From contig NZ_PHNT01000011.1 of NCBI RefSeq assembly GCF_002834145.1, positions 1 to 64,000 of the forward strand: DNA of 64,000 nucleotides. Reading direction: 5' to 3'. A program made the translations under genes and the position numbers. This document shows, in pieces, positions 63,253-64,000 of the stretch. A model generated the notes under the pieces. The model did not search any database. It was not told the DNA's origin and saw nothing but the letters and a program-made list of their open reading frames with translations. This DNA comes from Roseovarius salinarum. GTDB taxonomy: Bacteria > Pseudomonadota > Alphaproteobacteria > Rhodobacterales > Rhodobacteraceae. Within the stretch, counting starts at the first letter, position 1, and every line of letters starts with the position of its first letter.

Positions 63253-64000
63253 ATGAGCTTCACGCTTGCCATCGTGGGCCGCCCCAACGTGGGCAAGTCC
63301 ACCCTGTTCAACCGCCTCGTGGGCAAGCGCCTGGCGCTGGTGGACGACCAGCCCGGCGTCACCAGGGACCTGCGCGAGGGCGAAGGGCACCTCGGCGATC
63401 TGTCGTTCACCGTGATCGACACCGCCGGCCTGGAGCAGGCGACCGACGACTCGCTCGAGGGCCGGATGCGGCGGCTGACCGAGCGCGCGGTCGACATGGC
63501 CGACGTCTGCCTGTTCCTGGTGGACGCGCGCACCGGCATCACCCCCACAGACGAGGTCTTCGCCGAGATCCTGCGCAAGCGTGCCGAGCACGTGATCCTC
63601 GTGGCCAACAAGGCCGAGGGCGCGGCGGCCGAGGCCGGGGCCCTGGAGGCCTGGGGGCTGGGGCTGGACGCGCCGGTGGAGCTGTCGGCGGAACACGGCG
63701 AGGGGCTTGCCGATCTTTATGCCCGGCTGGTCCCGCTGGCCGAGGCGCATGCCGCCACCGACGCGGCCGTGCAGGCCGCGCCGGACACGGATGTCGCCGT
63801 CGAGGTCGACGACGCGGAGGCGGCGGATGCCGCGCAGGACAGTCATCGCCCCACACCCGACCGCCCGCTGCAGGTGGCCGTGATCGGGCGGCCCAACGCC
63901 GGCAAGTCGACGCTGATCAACACGATCCTGGGCGAGGACCGGCTTCTGACCGGCCCCGAGGCCGGCATCACGCGCGACTCGATCTCCTTGAGGCTGGACT
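63253..64000 (+). CDS. der: Ribosome-assembly GTPase Der (partial, 5' part)
   Basis: 249 codons are present before the window ends. There are two tandem GTPase domains, the hallmark of Der/EngA: G1 [14 protein letters not shown] at residues 9-22 and again [13 protein letters not shown] near 215, with G3 DTAGLE. The first G4 motif reads NKAEG rather than NKxD. An acidic, alanine-rich linker ([19 protein letters not shown]) joins the two. Der acts in 50S subunit maturation. The KH-like C-terminal domain is outside the window. Confidence 0.96.
   Translation, partial: MSFTLAIVGRPNVGKSTLFNRLVGKRLALVDDQPGVTRDLREGEGHLGDLSFTVIDTAGLEQATDDSLEGRMRRLTERAVDMADVCLFLVDARTGITPTDEVFAEILRKRAEHVILVANKAEGAAAEAGALEAWGLGLDAPVELSAEHGEGLADLYARLVPLAEAHAATDAAVQAAPDTDVAVEVDDAEAADAAQDSHRPTPDRPLQVAVIGRPNAGKSTLINTILGEDRLLTGPEAGITRDSISLRLD

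Overview
The window is a gene-dense, high-GC stretch of an alphaproteobacterial chromosome. The gene content points to the order Rhodobacterales (Rhodobacter/Paracoccus/roseobacter group). The strongest clues are a DUF1127 gene followed by an array of CCUCCUCCC-loop small RNAs (CcsR or 'cuckoo' type), an exosortase E/protease paired with a VPEID-CTERM substrate, a heterotetrameric sarcosine oxidase operon (soxBDAG), CcmI, and a dcw cluster that opens mraZ-rsmH-ftsL-ftsI. No insertion sequence, prophage, plasmid origin or CRISPR array was seen. This is core chromosome with a few lineage-specific islands.

Layout. 1-2.7 kb: start of accB (minus strand), an acyl-CoA synthetase and a 3-hydroxybutyrate-dehydrogenase-like SDR. 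2.7-7.7 kb: histidine genes hisB, hisH, hisA, hisF and hisE on the minus strand, interrupted by plus-strand secreted DUF2147 (two) and DUF302 proteins. 7.8-12.4 kb: tRNA-Gly(GCC), a TerC-family membrane protein and pyruvate carboxylase. 12.6-13.6 kb: two tandem single-domain BLUF blue-light receptors. 13.7-17.3 kb: an FMN-dependent alpha-hydroxyacid dehydrogenase divergent from a UvrD-type helicase. 17.4-22 kb: an ABC exporter operon (ATPase, FtsX-like permease, HlyD-like adaptor, small membrane protein). 22.1-25.9 kb: an Acg-like nitroreductase, the DUF1127 gene with its sRNA array, an M20 peptidase and a GNAT acetyltransferase.

26-37 kb: a 640-bp leader rich in TGGGA repeats (candidate MraZ boxes), then mraZ-rsmH-ftsL-ftsI-murE-murF-mraY, an inserted lipoprotein gene and a broken TPR gene, then murD. 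ftsW, murG, murC and ftsZ do not follow murD. 37-41 kb: TauE-like permease, an unassigned possible 2-oxoglutarate dioxygenase, DUF1289, ruvX and ccmI. 41-46.3 kb: sarcosine oxidase. 46.4-51.9 kb: Fe-type SOD, a host-attachment-family protein, a lipoprotein, RarD, a LOG protein and a LysM protein. 51.9-55.6 kb: an Atm1-type ABC exporter, exosortase E/protease and its VPEID-CTERM partner. 55.8-61 kb: an RND efflux pump with adaptor and a possible operator. 61.2-64 kb: YfgM-like protein, BamB-like protein and the start of der.

The most notable regulatory or system-level features are the three-unit sRNA array ending in its own terminator, the self-contained exosortase E/VPEID-CTERM pair, the TGGGA repeat array upstream of mraZ, and the tandem BLUF proteins.
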